A stretch of 19,501 nt of DNA, taken from an uncultured Coriobacteriales bacterium (GTDB taxonomy: Bacteria; Actinomycetota; Coriobacteriia; Coriobacteriales; UMGS124). Below the pieces are notes generated by a model that was given only the letters and a program-made list of their open reading frames with translations, had not been told where the DNA came from and searched no databases. The stretch is from positions 1 through 19,501 of the forward strand of contig CAKUKJ010000009.1 of assembly GCA_934662525.1 (NCBI GenBank), read 5' to 3'. Within the stretch, counting starts at the first letter, position 1. Each line of letters begins with the position of its first letter. The translations under genes were made by a program, and so were the position numbers. Shown piece by piece: positions 6,641 to 13,666 of the stretch.

Positions 6641-8647
6641 TTGGAGTCAGTACTTCCCGTCGTCCTCATGCTCGCCGCCGTGCTCGTGTCGAGCATCGTG
6701 GCGCAGGTGTTCCCCAAGGCCCCCGCCTCCCTCGTGCAGATTGCCCTGGGCGTGTTGCTGGCCGTGACGCCCGTGCCTGTCTCCATCTCGCTCGACCCGG
6801 AGTTCTTCCTCGTCTTCTTCATCGCGCCCCTGCTGTACTGGGACGCCATGGAGTCGGACAAGAAGGCCCTGTGGCGGCAGCGCAGGCCCGTGCTCGCCTT
6901 GGCGCTGGGCCTCGTGCTGCTTATCGTGCTCGTCGTGGGCTTCTTCACCCATGCGCTCGTGCCTTCCATCCCGTTGGCGGCGGCGTTCGCCCTGGGGGCG
7001 GCCCTGGGCCCCACCGACGCGGTCGCGGTGACGACGTTGGGCAAGCGCCTCGCCATCGACAAGGACCACAAGACGCTCCTGCAAGGCGAATGCCTGCTCA
7101 ACGACGCCTCGGGCGTCGTGTCGTTCCAGTTTGCCATCGCGGCGTTGGTCACGGGCGCCTTCTCCGTCGTGGATGCGGGCCTGTCGCTTGTCTGGAGCTT
7201 CGTGGGTGGCATCGTGCTGGGCGCGCTGCTTGCCGCCGTCAAGAGCCTCGTCATCAACGCGGTGCGCCGCACGGGGCTTGAGGACGTGACGTTTCATGTG
7301 CTCGTGCAGGTGCTGACGCCCTTCGCGTTCTACCTCGTGGCCGAGGAGCTGGGCGTTTCGGGCATTCTGGCCGTTGTGGCGGCCGGCCTGGTCGACTCGT
7401 TTGGCACCAAGGCGCTGCTTCCCAGCGCGGCCCGGCTCAACATAGTGAGCACAAGCGTGTGGAAGGTCGTCTCGTTTGCGCTCAACGGCATGTGCTTTGT
7501 GCTGCTCGGCACCCTGCTGCCCAATGCCACGGCCCGCACCTGGGCCAGCAGCTTCCCCAACACCGTCCTCGTGCTCGATGTCGTGCTCATCTCCATCGTG
7601 CTCATTGCCGTGCGTTTCCTGTGGTGCCTGGGGATGGAGCGCCTGAAACGCCGCGAGGACGGCAAGCGTCACAAGATAGACGCCAAAGCCGCAAAAGACG
7701 CCCTCGTCCTCACGCTTGCCGGCCCCAAGGGAGCCGTCACGCTGTCCATCTGCCTCACCATCCCACGCGTTGTGGGCACCGGCGAGGTGCTCCAATGTCG
7801 CGAGCTGCTCATCTTTTTGGGCGCAGGCGTCATCCTGGTGACGCTTTTGCTTGCCAACTTCGTCGTGCCGCTGCTTGTGCCCAAGAAGGCGCCCCAGCGC
7901 ACGCGCCTGGAGGAGACGCAGGGCCGCGTGCAGGTGCTGCGCAACGTTATCCGCGAGCTGTCGCACGACGAGACCATCACCGACAAGCGGGCCCTGCGCC
8001 GCGTCATCGCCAACTACGAGACGCGCATCGACCGCATAAAAAAATCTTCCTCGCTTGAGGACCAGGCGGAGGACGCCCTGCGCGAGAGATGCATCGCCTG
8101 GGAGGCCATGCATGTGAACAGGGCCATCCGCGACCGCGAGGTGGCCCCCGTCGTGTGCTACGGGTATCTGTGGGAGCTTGAGCGGCGCCTGTCGCACATC
8201 CATCACAAGGGTGAGGTTCGCTGGCTGCTGCGCAACGCCTCGGGCTGGTTCAGCATCATGCTCCATGCGGGCTTCCAGGACTGGGGCTCCGGCGAGCTTG
8301 TGCGTGAGAAGCGCCGCCAGGCCCGCGAGCGCCTGCGCCTGGAGTGCGCTGAGTTCGTGCTTGGCGAGCTTGCCAGGCTTACCCCCGATGACGGCTTCGA
8401 CGACGAGGCCGTCGTGCACCTGACGCTGGCATACCAACGCATGGCCGCCGCTGCGCGCGCGAACGGCCAGGCAATGCCCTCGCGCATCTCCGTCGTCACG
8501 GCACAGAACGAGGCGGTCATGCGCCGCGCCCTCCAGATCGAGCGCGAGCAGATTCGCGACGCATACGAGAACGACCTCATCTCGCGCGAGACCGTGCGCA
8601 CCATGCGCGACAACGTGTCTGCCATCGAGTTCGGCCTGCAGGAGTAA
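6641..8647 (+). CDS. CPA1-family Na+/H+ antiporter with long cytoplasmic tail
   Basis: This inner-membrane secondary transporter exchanges Na+ (or K+) for protons and supports pH and salt homeostasis. The first roughly 400 residues contain about twelve hydrophobic spans. CPA1 hallmarks are visible: GPTDAVAVTTLGKRL (the ion-binding TD region) and GECLLNDASGVV (the conserved ND pair). The remaining about 250 residues form a soluble, charged, helical tail rich in Arg and Glu, typical of the bacterial NhaP-like group and possibly regulatory. The start is taken as TTG 6641 because GGAG (6632-6635) lies 5 bases upstream and the protein then opens directly with its first span (MESVLPVVLMLAAVLV, 668 residues). 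In-frame starts farther upstream (TTG 6551, GTG 6623) lie in or just after the terminator hairpin and lack a ribosome site. The gene appears to be transcribed alone. Confidence 0.88.
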   Translation: MESVLPVVLMLAAVLVSSIVAQVFPKAPASLVQIALGVLLAVTPVPVSISLDPEFFLVFFIAPLLYWDAMESDKKALWRQRRPVLALALGLVLLIVLVVGFFTHALVPSIPLAAAFALGAALGPTDAVAVTTLGKRLAIDKDHKTLLQGECLLNDASGVVSFQFAIAALVTGAFSVVDAGLSLVWSFVGGIVLGALLAAVKSLVINAVRRTGLEDVTFHVLVQVLTPFAFYLVAEELGVSGILAVVAAGLVDSFGTKALLPSAARLNIVSTSVWKVVSFALNGMCFVLLGTLLPNATARTWASSFPNTVLVLDVVLISIVLIAVRFLWCLGMERLKRREDGKRHKIDAKAAKDALVLTLAGPKGAVTLSICLTIPRVVGTGEVLQCRELLIFLGAGVILVTLLLANFVVPLLVPKKAPQRTRLEETQGRVQVLRNVIRELSHDETITDKRALRRVIANYETRIDRIKKSSSLEDQAEDALRERCIAWEAMHVNRAIRDREVAPVVCYGYLWELERRLSHIHHKGEVRWLLRNASGWFSIMLHAGFQDWGSGELVREKRRQARERLRLECAEFVLGELARLTPDDGFDDEAVVHLTLAYQRMAAAARANGQAMPSRISVVTAQNEAVMRRALQIEREQIRDAYENDLISRETVRTMRDNVSAIEFGLQE

Positions 8648-8685
8648 GGTGGGCATGGCGCTGCAGGCAAGCGTGCAAGCTGAAA

Positions 8686-8714
8686 GGCCCGTCAGGTATC
8701 TGGCGGGTCTTTGA
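8686..8714 (+). terminator. intrinsic terminator of the antiporter gene
   Basis: GGCCCGTCAG (8686-8695) pairs with CTGGCGGGTC (8700-8709) over 10 bp with two G-T pairs and a GTAT loop, followed by TTTGATTAT. It lies 38 bases after the stop codon. Confidence 0.8.
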
Positions 8715-8833
8715 TTATCGGGCGCTTCATGTTCGATTCAGCTTGCGGGGGTAAACAAGTACCTGTCAAACAGAGAGCCTCGTAGGGCCCGCGCGGTATG
8801 GGGGCGGGGCTCCGGAGTAGGAAGGATAGAAAA

Positions 8834-10384
8834 ATGGCAGCCTTCAACGAGAAGAACAGCGACCAGGTCGTTGAGTTCGCACCCGAATCGGCCCGTCAGC
8901 GCGCCCGCTTGGGTCTGAGCGGCAAGATTGCCGCAGGTGCGCTCGTGCTGTCTTTGGGCTTTGCGGGAGGCGCCCTCATGTCGGGCGTCACCGCGTCGAG
9001 CCAGGCCATCGCCGACGACAGCGCCTCGACGGCCGCAGCCACCGAGCAGTCTTCCGACACCCTTGCCGAGGACGTCGCGGCCAAGGTCTCGCCGTCCGTG
9101 GGCAGCGTCTACGCCCTCGTTTCCTCGCAGGGCAGCACGGGCGTGGCGAGCGGATCGTGCAGCGTGCTCGACACCGAGGGCCACATTCTCACGAACTACC
9201 ATGTCATCGAGGGCGCCGATCAGGTGGAGGGCCAGGACGGCCCCGTCATCCAGGTCGTTTTGGACGACGTGACCTATGACGCCACCATCGTGGGCACCGA
9301 CCCTACGAGCGATATCGCGGTGCTCCAGATCGACCCGGGCGACAACACGCTGACCCCCATCGAGTTCGGCGACTCCGACGCGCTCAAGATGGGCTCCTGG
9401 GTCATGACGGTGGGCAGCCCCATGGGCGAGGACACCTCGGTCTCCACGGGCATCGTCTCGGGCACGGACCGCACCACGACCATTCAGCTCGAGGACACGA
9501 CGGCATACTACGTGGGCGCCATCCAGTCCGACGCCATGATCAACGAGGGCTCCTCGGGCGGCGCCATGGTCAACTCCGACGGCCAGTTTGTGGGTATGAC
9601 CACCTACAACGCCACGACCTCCGGCGACTGGGCGGGCATGAGCTACGCGATTCCCTCCAACTACATCAAGGACGTTGTCGACCAGATCCTGAACAACGGC
9701 ACGGTGAGCCACCCGCAGCTCGGCATGCATGTCTCCAACATGAACGAGTACTACTCCTACTATAGCCAGGTCGGTTCGTCTAACACGAAGTCCTCGACGC
9801 TTATGGGCGCCTACGTGCAGGACGTCGTCGAGGGGTCGGGCGCTGACGAGGCAGGCATCCAGGCCGGCGACGTCATCGTCGCCTGCGACGGCGAGCAGGT
9901 CTACTCTGCCAACGACCTGATTCTTCACGTGCGCTCGCATAAGGTCGGCGACACGATGACGCTGACCGTGGAACGCGACGGTGAGGAGCAGGACATCGAC
10001 GTGACCCTGGGCAGCGACACCGATGCCGCCTCTGAGGAGGACTCTGATTCCGAGGACGAGCAGTCTGACGGCAAGGTGAAGAGCATCATCGACTACCTCT
10101 TCGGTGACAGCTCCTCCGAGGGGTCCTCGTCCGACGAGTCTTCCGATTCGTCCGACCAGCAGCAGGGTTCCAGTGACGACGCCTACGGCTATGGCCAGGG
10201 TTATGGTTACGGCCAGGGCTATGGTGACTACGGGTATGGCCAGGGCTACGGATACGGTTACGCCATGCCCGGTTGGGGCGGCTATTCCTACGGCGGCTAC
10301 GGCCCGGGCTATGGCTATAGCTACGGCATGGCCGGCGACGTGGAGGGGCAGGCTGTCGGCGCCTCTTCGGCGGTGAACGCATAA
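8834..10384 (+). CDS. membrane-anchored HtrA/DegP-like serine protease with PDZ domain and Tyr/Gly-rich tail
   Basis: This is a quality-control protease of 516 residues facing the cell exterior. Residues 1-29 are cytoplasmic, and a single span (about 30-53) anchors it. The trypsin-like domain follows with the triad His123 (NYHVIEG), Asp160 (TSDIAVLQI) and Ser241 (NEGSSGGAMVN, where most HtrAs have NPGNSGGPL). A PDZ domain lies at about 290-393 (GAYVQDVVEGSGADEAGIQAGDVI is its core, cut here into GADEAGIQAGDVIVACDG). An acidic, Ser-rich linker (400-449) leads to a tail at 451-498 made almost only of Tyr and Gly with some Gln. The start at 8834 has GAAGGA 7 bases upstream. An upstream in-frame ATG at 8798 lacks one. 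It ends at the terminator at 10442. The tail is unusual for HtrA and has the composition of low-complexity, self-associating or wall-interacting segments; its role is unknown. Confidence 0.9.
   Translation: MAAFNEKNSDQVVEFAPESARQRARLGLSGKIAAGALVLSLGFAGGALMSGVTASSQAIADDSASTAAATEQSSDTLAEDVAAKVSPSVGSVYALVSSQGSTGVASGSCSVLDTEGHILTNYHVIEGADQVEGQDGPVIQVVLDDVTYDATIVGTDPTSDIAVLQIDPGDNTLTPIEFGDSDALKMGSWVMTVGSPMGEDTSVSTGIVSGTDRTTTIQLEDTTAYYVGAIQSDAMINEGSSGGAMVNSDGQFVGMTTYNATTSGDWAGMSYAIPSNYIKDVVDQILNNGTVSHPQLGMHVSNMNEYYSYYSQVGSSNTKSSTLMGAYVQDVVEGSGADEAGIQAGDVIVACDGEQVYSANDLILHVRSHKVGDTMTLTVERDGEEQDIDVTLGSDTDAASEEDSDSEDEQSDGKVKSIIDYLFGDSSSEGSSSDESSDSSDQQQGSSDDAYGYGQGYGYGQGYGDYGYGQGYGYGYAMPGWGGYSYGGYGPGYGYSYGMAGDVEGQAVGASSAVNA
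10184..10327 (+). repeat. imperfect tandem coding repeat (Tyr-Gly-Gln tail of the HtrA-like protease)
   Basis: Short units encoding YGYGQG or YGQGYG recur with third-base variation (TATGGCCAGGG, TACGGCCAGGG). They give a 48-residue low-complexity tail. Because codons vary between units, the protein composition rather than the DNA seems to be conserved. Confidence 0.8.
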
Positions 10385-10441
10385 GCTTTGCCGGATGCGC
10401 GGCGGCGGTTTCGTTATATAAGCCGTGAGCGCAGGATAAAG

Positions 10442-10486
10442 GGCCCGCAGGGTCGCGCTGCAGTCGGTGCGCCTTGCGGGCCTTTT
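10442..10486 (+). terminator. intrinsic terminator of the HtrA-like gene
   Basis: GGCCCGCA (10442-10449) pairs perfectly with TGCGGGCC (10475-10482). The intervening bases add a partly paired inner stem, and TTTT follows. It is 57 bases past the stop codon. Confidence 0.8.
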
Positions 10487-10528
10487 GCGTTTGCATGTGG
10501 AGGTCGCGTTTCGGCTCTTTGCGTGTTG

Positions 10529-10662
10529 GAAACGCCCGTGTTGCAGACAGTTTACAGAAACGCGAGGGAAACGTTGCCTTTCTAGAGTGACCTCGTTCAA
10601 GAACAGGGCACCGCGCGCCTCTGAGCGCGAGGGGGCGTGCGGTCTGGATATCTCTGAGCGCG
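10529..10662 (+). promoter_or_regulatory. repeat-rich leader/control region of glnB
   Basis: The 245 bases between the HtrA terminator and glnB contain two sets of direct repeats. GAAACG occurs at 10529-10534, 10557-10562 and 10568-10573; the last two are 11 bp apart, one helical turn. CTCTGAGCGCG (11 bases) occurs at 10619-10629 and 10652-10662, 33 bp apart, three helical turns. Same-face spacing suggests protein binding sites. GAAAC-N6-GAAAC resembles half-sites described for actinobacterial GlnR. No clear -35/-10 pair was found. Confidence 0.4.
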
Positions 10663-10732
10663 TCGCTGATCCTGCCCTCCCCGGCATGGGCCTGCATGAG
10701 CCTGGCAGCATTTGAAAGGAAGCGAATCCCCT

Positions 10733-11098
10733 ATGAAAAAAATCGAGGCAATCGTTCGCCCGGAAGCCATCGAGGACATCAAGTCGGCGCTGTTCGCGGC
10801 AAATGTGGAGGGCATGACGATCTCGCAGGTGCAGGGTGCAGGCAACCAGCACGGTTGGACGGAGTACTACCGCGGCACCGAGGTGCTTGTGCAGATGCGG
10901 GCAAAGGTCAAGGTCGAAATCGTCTTGCCCGACGAGCGCGTTGACTCGGTCGTCGACATCATCCTGAGATCGGCGCGCACGGGGGAGAGCGGCGAGGTGG
11001 GCGACGGCAAGATTTTCATCTACCCGGTTGACGAGGCCATCCGCATCCATACGGGCGAGCGCGGCGTCGATGCCATCCTCACGAGCAAGAGGGAGTAG
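10733..11098 (+). CDS. glnB: PII-family nitrogen regulatory protein
   Basis: PII proteins are small trimers that read ATP/ADP and 2-oxoglutarate and adjust nitrogen transporters and enzymes. This one has 121 residues against the usual 112. Seen in the sequence are the N-terminal strand KKIEAIVRPE, GMTISQVQGAGNQHGWTEYYRG leading into the T-loop (shown here in two parts, GMTISQV and GWTEYYRG), KVKVEIVLPDE, and the C-terminal IRIHTGERGVDAI. At position 51, the uridylylated Tyr of E. coli GlnB, there is Val (RGTEVLV), so that modification is not expected. The B-loop reads TGESGEVGDGK, three residues longer than the usual TGxxGDGK. The start at 10733 follows GAAAGGAAG (10714-10722). No ammonium transporter or glutamine synthetase gene is adjacent. 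Confidence 0.95.
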   Translation: MKKIEAIVRPEAIEDIKSALFAANVEGMTISQVQGAGNQHGWTEYYRGTEVLVQMRAKVKVEIVLPDERVDSVVDIILRSARTGESGEVGDGKIFIYPVDEAIRIHTGERGVDAILTSKRE

Positions 11099-11174
11099 GG
11101 ATGGGGTTGTACAGAGCGTGCGAGATGCAAGTTCTGTGCATATCGTGACGGTTCGCTGCATTTGAAAGAAAAAC

Positions 11175-11203
11175 TTGTCAGCGACAATCGTTTGAGGCAT
11201 ACT
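11175..11203 (+). promoter_or_regulatory. promoter of the tRNA-His/tRNA-Lys unit
   Basis: TTGTCA (11175-11180) and CATACT (11198-11203) are separated by exactly 17 bases. Transcription would start near 11210, about 12 bases before the first tRNA. Confidence 0.6.
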
Positions 11204-11222
11204 TATCGAGCTGCAACACGTG

Positions 11223-11298
11223 GTGGGAGTAGCTCAGTTGGCAGAGCGTCGGATTGTGGCTCCGAAGGTCGAGGGTTCGAGCCCCTTTTCTCACCCCA
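11223..11298 (+). tRNA. tRNA-His (anticodon GTG)
   Basis: A complete cloverleaf. The acceptor GTGGGAG pairs with TTCTCAC, the D stem is GCTC/GAGC, and the anticodon stem TCGGA/TCCGA holds loop TTGTGGC. The T arm is GAGGG/CCCTT with TTCGAGC. CCA is encoded. A G at 11222 opposite discriminator C73 gives the extra G-1:C73 pair that marks histidine tRNAs. Confidence 0.97.
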
Positions 11299-11302
11299 TT
11301 TT

Positions 11303-11379
11303 GCGCCGTTAGCTCAGCTGGCCAGAGCAGGGGACTCTTAATCCCAAGGTCCAGGGTTCGAATCCCTGACGGCGCACCA
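11303..11379 (+). tRNA. tRNA-Lys (anticodon CTT)
   Basis: A complete cloverleaf. The acceptor GCGCCGT pairs with ACGGCGC, and the anticodon loop CTCTTAA sits on stem GGGGA/TCCCA-side pairs. The T arm is CAGGG/CCCTG with TTCGAAT. CCA is encoded at 11377-11379. It lies 4 bases after tRNA-His, so both are processed from one transcript. Confidence 0.97.
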
Positions 11380-11392
11380 TTTGATGCATGTA

Positions 11393-11425
11393 ACGCCCGG
11401 GAGGCTTTGCTTCTCGGGCGTTTTT
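11393..11425 (+). terminator. intrinsic terminator of the tRNA unit
   Basis: ACGCCCGGG (11393-11401) pairs with CTCGGGCGT (11413-11421, one G-T pair) and runs into TTTTT at 11421-11425, 13 bases after tRNA-Lys. Confidence 0.9.
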
Positions 11426-11461
11426 CGTTTTACGTGCCCATGTGCTCACGTGCACAGTGGA

Positions 11462-11656
11462 ATATCGCCGCGAAATCAAGGTTCGTGATAGGTTTCCTTG
11501 CGGCGATTGCATCGGGTTCGCCGTTTGTGCAACGTTCCGAATTTAGCCGACCTGCGGAAACGACAGTTTTGCTGCGTTGGGGAGTCTCATCCTTTCGATC
11601 TCGGGGCGACTCATAGGCGTATACACCTAGCACGAACCCCCAAACTGCGGCGATAT
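11462..11656. repeat. 195-bp structure bounded by long composite inverted repeats
   Basis: The left end reads ATATCGCCGC (11462-11471), 9 unrelated bases, then GTTCGTGATAGGT (11481-11493). The right end, read on the other strand, has ATATCGCCGC (11656 to 11647), again 9 unrelated bases, then GTTCGTGCTAGGT (11637 to 11625). Twenty-two of 23 positions match, at identical spacing. A further ATCGCCGC occurs inverted at 11507-11500. No gene is seen inside. The region from 11426 to 11900 is otherwise non-coding. This could be a miniature transposable element or a paired operator set for the downstream flavoprotein gene. Confidence 0.65.
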
Positions 11657-11803
11657 CTCCGCGTTCAACGTAAAACCGGCGTCAGACCCCTGGCACCCAG
11701 GCGGGGTAACGGGCCATGTTTTCCCAGTTAATCGCCTATAAAAAAGATTACCCAGCCGGGGCAATGGCTTTTTGGGAGCGCGCGGCCCACTATGCGCTTC
11801 AGC

Positions 11804-11858
11804 GACGCGGCAACGCACGGCGCCCAATGCGCCGGTGCACGCCCGACGCCGCAACGCA
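11804..11858. repeat. direct repeats flanking a hairpin in the flavoprotein gene leader
   Basis: GACGCGGCAACGCA (11804-11817) and GACGCCGCAACGCA (11845-11858) match at 13 of 14 bases, 41 bp apart. Between them GCACGGCGC (11815-11823) pairs with GCGCCGGTGC (11829-11838) over 9 bp with one bulge and a CCAAT loop. The structure lies 43-97 bases before the start codon and is a candidate regulator site or leader structure. Confidence 0.5.
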
Positions 11859-11900
11859 ATGTGTTCCCATATAAGTTGAACGCAACGGAAGGAAATGACC

Positions 11901-13565
11901 ATGAACGAGAGCTTGACCCGCCGCAACTTCGTCGCAGGCGCCGCGCTGGCAGGCGCCGGCATCGCCACCGCTTCTGCAGCCGCCGTGCCCGCACAGGCCC
12001 AGGACGCGCTGACGGCCGACGCCAACCCCGACTGGCTGGGCGAGGCGCCTGAGATCGCAGAGTCCGACATCACTGAGACCCTTGAGACCGAGGTGCTCAT
12101 CTGCGGTTTTGGCACGGGCGGCGTCCCCTGTGCCCTGTCGTGCGCCCAGAACGGCAACAAGACCCTCGTTATCGAGCGCGATGCCCAGGACAGCTGCCAG
12201 GGTATGCGCGAGGACGTGGGCGCCATGAACTCCAAGCTGCAGCAGGACTCCTTCGCTGAGTTCCCCGAGTTCGAGTTCACTGAGAAGGACGCCGTCGAGG
12301 ACATCGTGCGCTATGCCAACGGCTACTGCAACTACGACCTCATCAAGCTGTGGGCCCAGCGTTCCGGCGAGATGCTCGACTGGCTGACTGACACCGTCGA
12401 GGCCACGGGCAAGGTCTACATGGAGTTCGAGGGCGGCATCGGCAACCAGGACGACCAGGGCCGCGACCGTGCCTTTGCCACCGGCCATAGCCCGCACCTC
12501 AACGACCAGGCCGGGGAGGACGAGTCCTACTCCTCCATCATGCGCCAGCTTGCCCAGGATGCCGGCGCCGAGGTGCGCTGGAGCTGCCCTCTGGTGAAGC
12601 TTGAGCAGGACGAGGACGGCCGCGTGACCGGCGCCATCGCGCAGGACACGACCGACGGCCACTACGTGCGCATCAACGCCTCCAAGGGCGTCGTGCTGGC
12701 CACAGGCGGCTACTCCACCAATACGGCCATGATGCAAGCCCTGCAGCCCGAGATTCTCGACGGTCGCATCCTGTGCACCTCCGGCTCTACCGACGACGGC
12801 TCGGGCATCAAGGCCGGCATGTGGCTTGGCGCCCGCAAGGACCCGATCGGCACCTCGATCCTATTCAACCGCTGCTGCGTCATGCCCGACGAGACGGCCG
12901 GCAACGGCGTCGTGGGCCGTTGGTTCTGGTTCGGCGAGCAGCCCTTCCTCAAGGTGAACCTCAACGGCGAGCGCTTCTGCAACGAGAGCGGCCCCTACGA
13001 CTACATGCTGCACTCCACGTGGAGCCAGCCCCAGCACACCTACGTCGACATCTGGGATTCCGACGCCAAGGCGAAGGCCGAGCAGTTCGACGAGGTCGGG
13101 TGCTGCCGCCTGTTCCCCTTTGACAACGGCGCGCAGAACATGAACGCCAAGCTCATCGAGGACGGCTATATCCAGCAGGCCGACACCATCGAAGAGCTTG
13201 CCGAGAAGCTGAACATCCCCGCTGACAACCTCGTGGCCACCGTGGACAAGTACAACGGGTACTGCGACGCGGGCGAGGACCCCGACTACTACAAGGAAGC
13301 CCACCGCCTCACGAAGCTCGACACGCCGCCCTACTACGGCGTGCGCACCGGCGCCTGGCACCTCGCCACGTTCGACGGCCTGCTCATCAACACACACATG
13401 CAGGTGCTCGACCAGGACAACAATCCCATCGAGGGCCTCTACGCCATCGGTGACTGCTCGGGCGGCTTCTTCTGCGTGAGCTACCCCAACCTGTTCACCG
13501 GCCTGGCCTGCGGGCGTACTACCACCGAGGGCTACATCCTCGGCAAGGAGTTCGCCGAGAAGTAG
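11901..13565 (+). CDS. Tat-exported FAD-dependent reductase of the fumarate reductase flavoprotein family
   Basis: This 554-residue precursor starts with a twin-arginine signal (TRRNF at 6-10, then a hydrophobic stretch ending AQA about residue 33), so it folds with its cofactor inside and is exported. The FAD-binding motif is VLICGFGTGG (GFGTGG at 69-74), and the second FAD segment is KGVVLATGGY. The C-terminal GLYAIGDCSGG is the family's flavin-closing motif. Such proteins reduce an alkene-type organic acid or similar acceptor as terminal reductases. The HGxNRLGGN segment of true fumarate reductases, whose Arg is the proton donor site partner, is replaced by CVSYPNLFTGLACGR, so fumarate is unlikely as substrate. 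There is no N-terminal FMN or heme domain, so a separate electron donor is needed. ATG 11901 is preferred over 11895 because GGAAGGAA (11887-11894) then has a 6-base spacer. The regulator gene at 13942 is the probable partner. Confidence 0.88.
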   Translation: MNESLTRRNFVAGAALAGAGIATASAAAVPAQAQDALTADANPDWLGEAPEIAESDITETLETEVLICGFGTGGVPCALSCAQNGNKTLVIERDAQDSCQGMREDVGAMNSKLQQDSFAEFPEFEFTEKDAVEDIVRYANGYCNYDLIKLWAQRSGEMLDWLTDTVEATGKVYMEFEGGIGNQDDQGRDRAFATGHSPHLNDQAGEDESYSSIMRQLAQDAGAEVRWSCPLVKLEQDEDGRVTGAIAQDTTDGHYVRINASKGVVLATGGYSTNTAMMQALQPEILDGRILCTSGSTDDGSGIKAGMWLGARKDPIGTSILFNRCCVMPDETAGNGVVGRWFWFGEQPFLKVNLNGERFCNESGPYDYMLHSTWSQPQHTYVDIWDSDAKAKAEQFDEVGCCRLFPFDNGAQNMNAKLIEDGYIQQADTIEELAEKLNIPADNLVATVDKYNGYCDAGEDPDYYKEAHRLTKLDTPPYYGVRTGAWHLATFDGLLINTHMQVLDQDNNPIEGLYAIGDCSGGFFCVSYPNLFTGLACGRTTTEGYILGKEFAEK

Positions 13566-13568
13566 AGT

Positions 13569-13655
13569 TGCGGAACCTGATGCGCTGCGTTCCTGGGAGG
13601 CTCACGTACGTCCAGTACGCTTCGCCTCCCAGCGCCTTGCGCATCAGAACCCGCA
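13569..13655. repeat. nested-palindrome repeat, copy B
   Basis: From outside in, TGCGG pairs with CCGCA, with unpaired AAC on both sides. CTGATGCGC (13577-13585) pairs with GCGCATCAG (13639-13647). The internal loop is TGCGTTC against CGCCTT. CTGGGAGG (13593-13600) pairs with CCTCCCAG (13625-13632). The apex is GTACGTCCAGTAC. All stems are perfect. It begins 4 bases after the flavoprotein stop codon. Confidence 0.8.
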
Positions 13656-13666
13656 TTTTGGTGGGG

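Noticed and set aside
6647..8656. A 669-codon minus-strand open frame opposite the antiporter
   Set aside because: The plus frame has clear membrane spans and CPA1 motifs. The minus translation is a His/Gln/Arg-rich shadow typical of GC-rich antisense frames.
8738..11200. An 820-codon open frame on the minus strand opposite the HtrA-like and glnB genes
   Set aside because: It mirrors the GC-rich third positions of the real genes, runs through two gene boundaries and a terminator, and its translation is His/Arg/Val-rich with no recognisable family.
11254..11616. Plus-strand open frame of 120 codons starting inside tRNA-His
   Set aside because: It translates two tRNA genes and a terminator, a well-known false gene pattern.
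11730..11760. TATAAA at 11737 as a promoter for the flavoprotein gene
   Set aside because: No acceptable -35 box lies 16-18 bases upstream, and an A-run alone is weak evidence.
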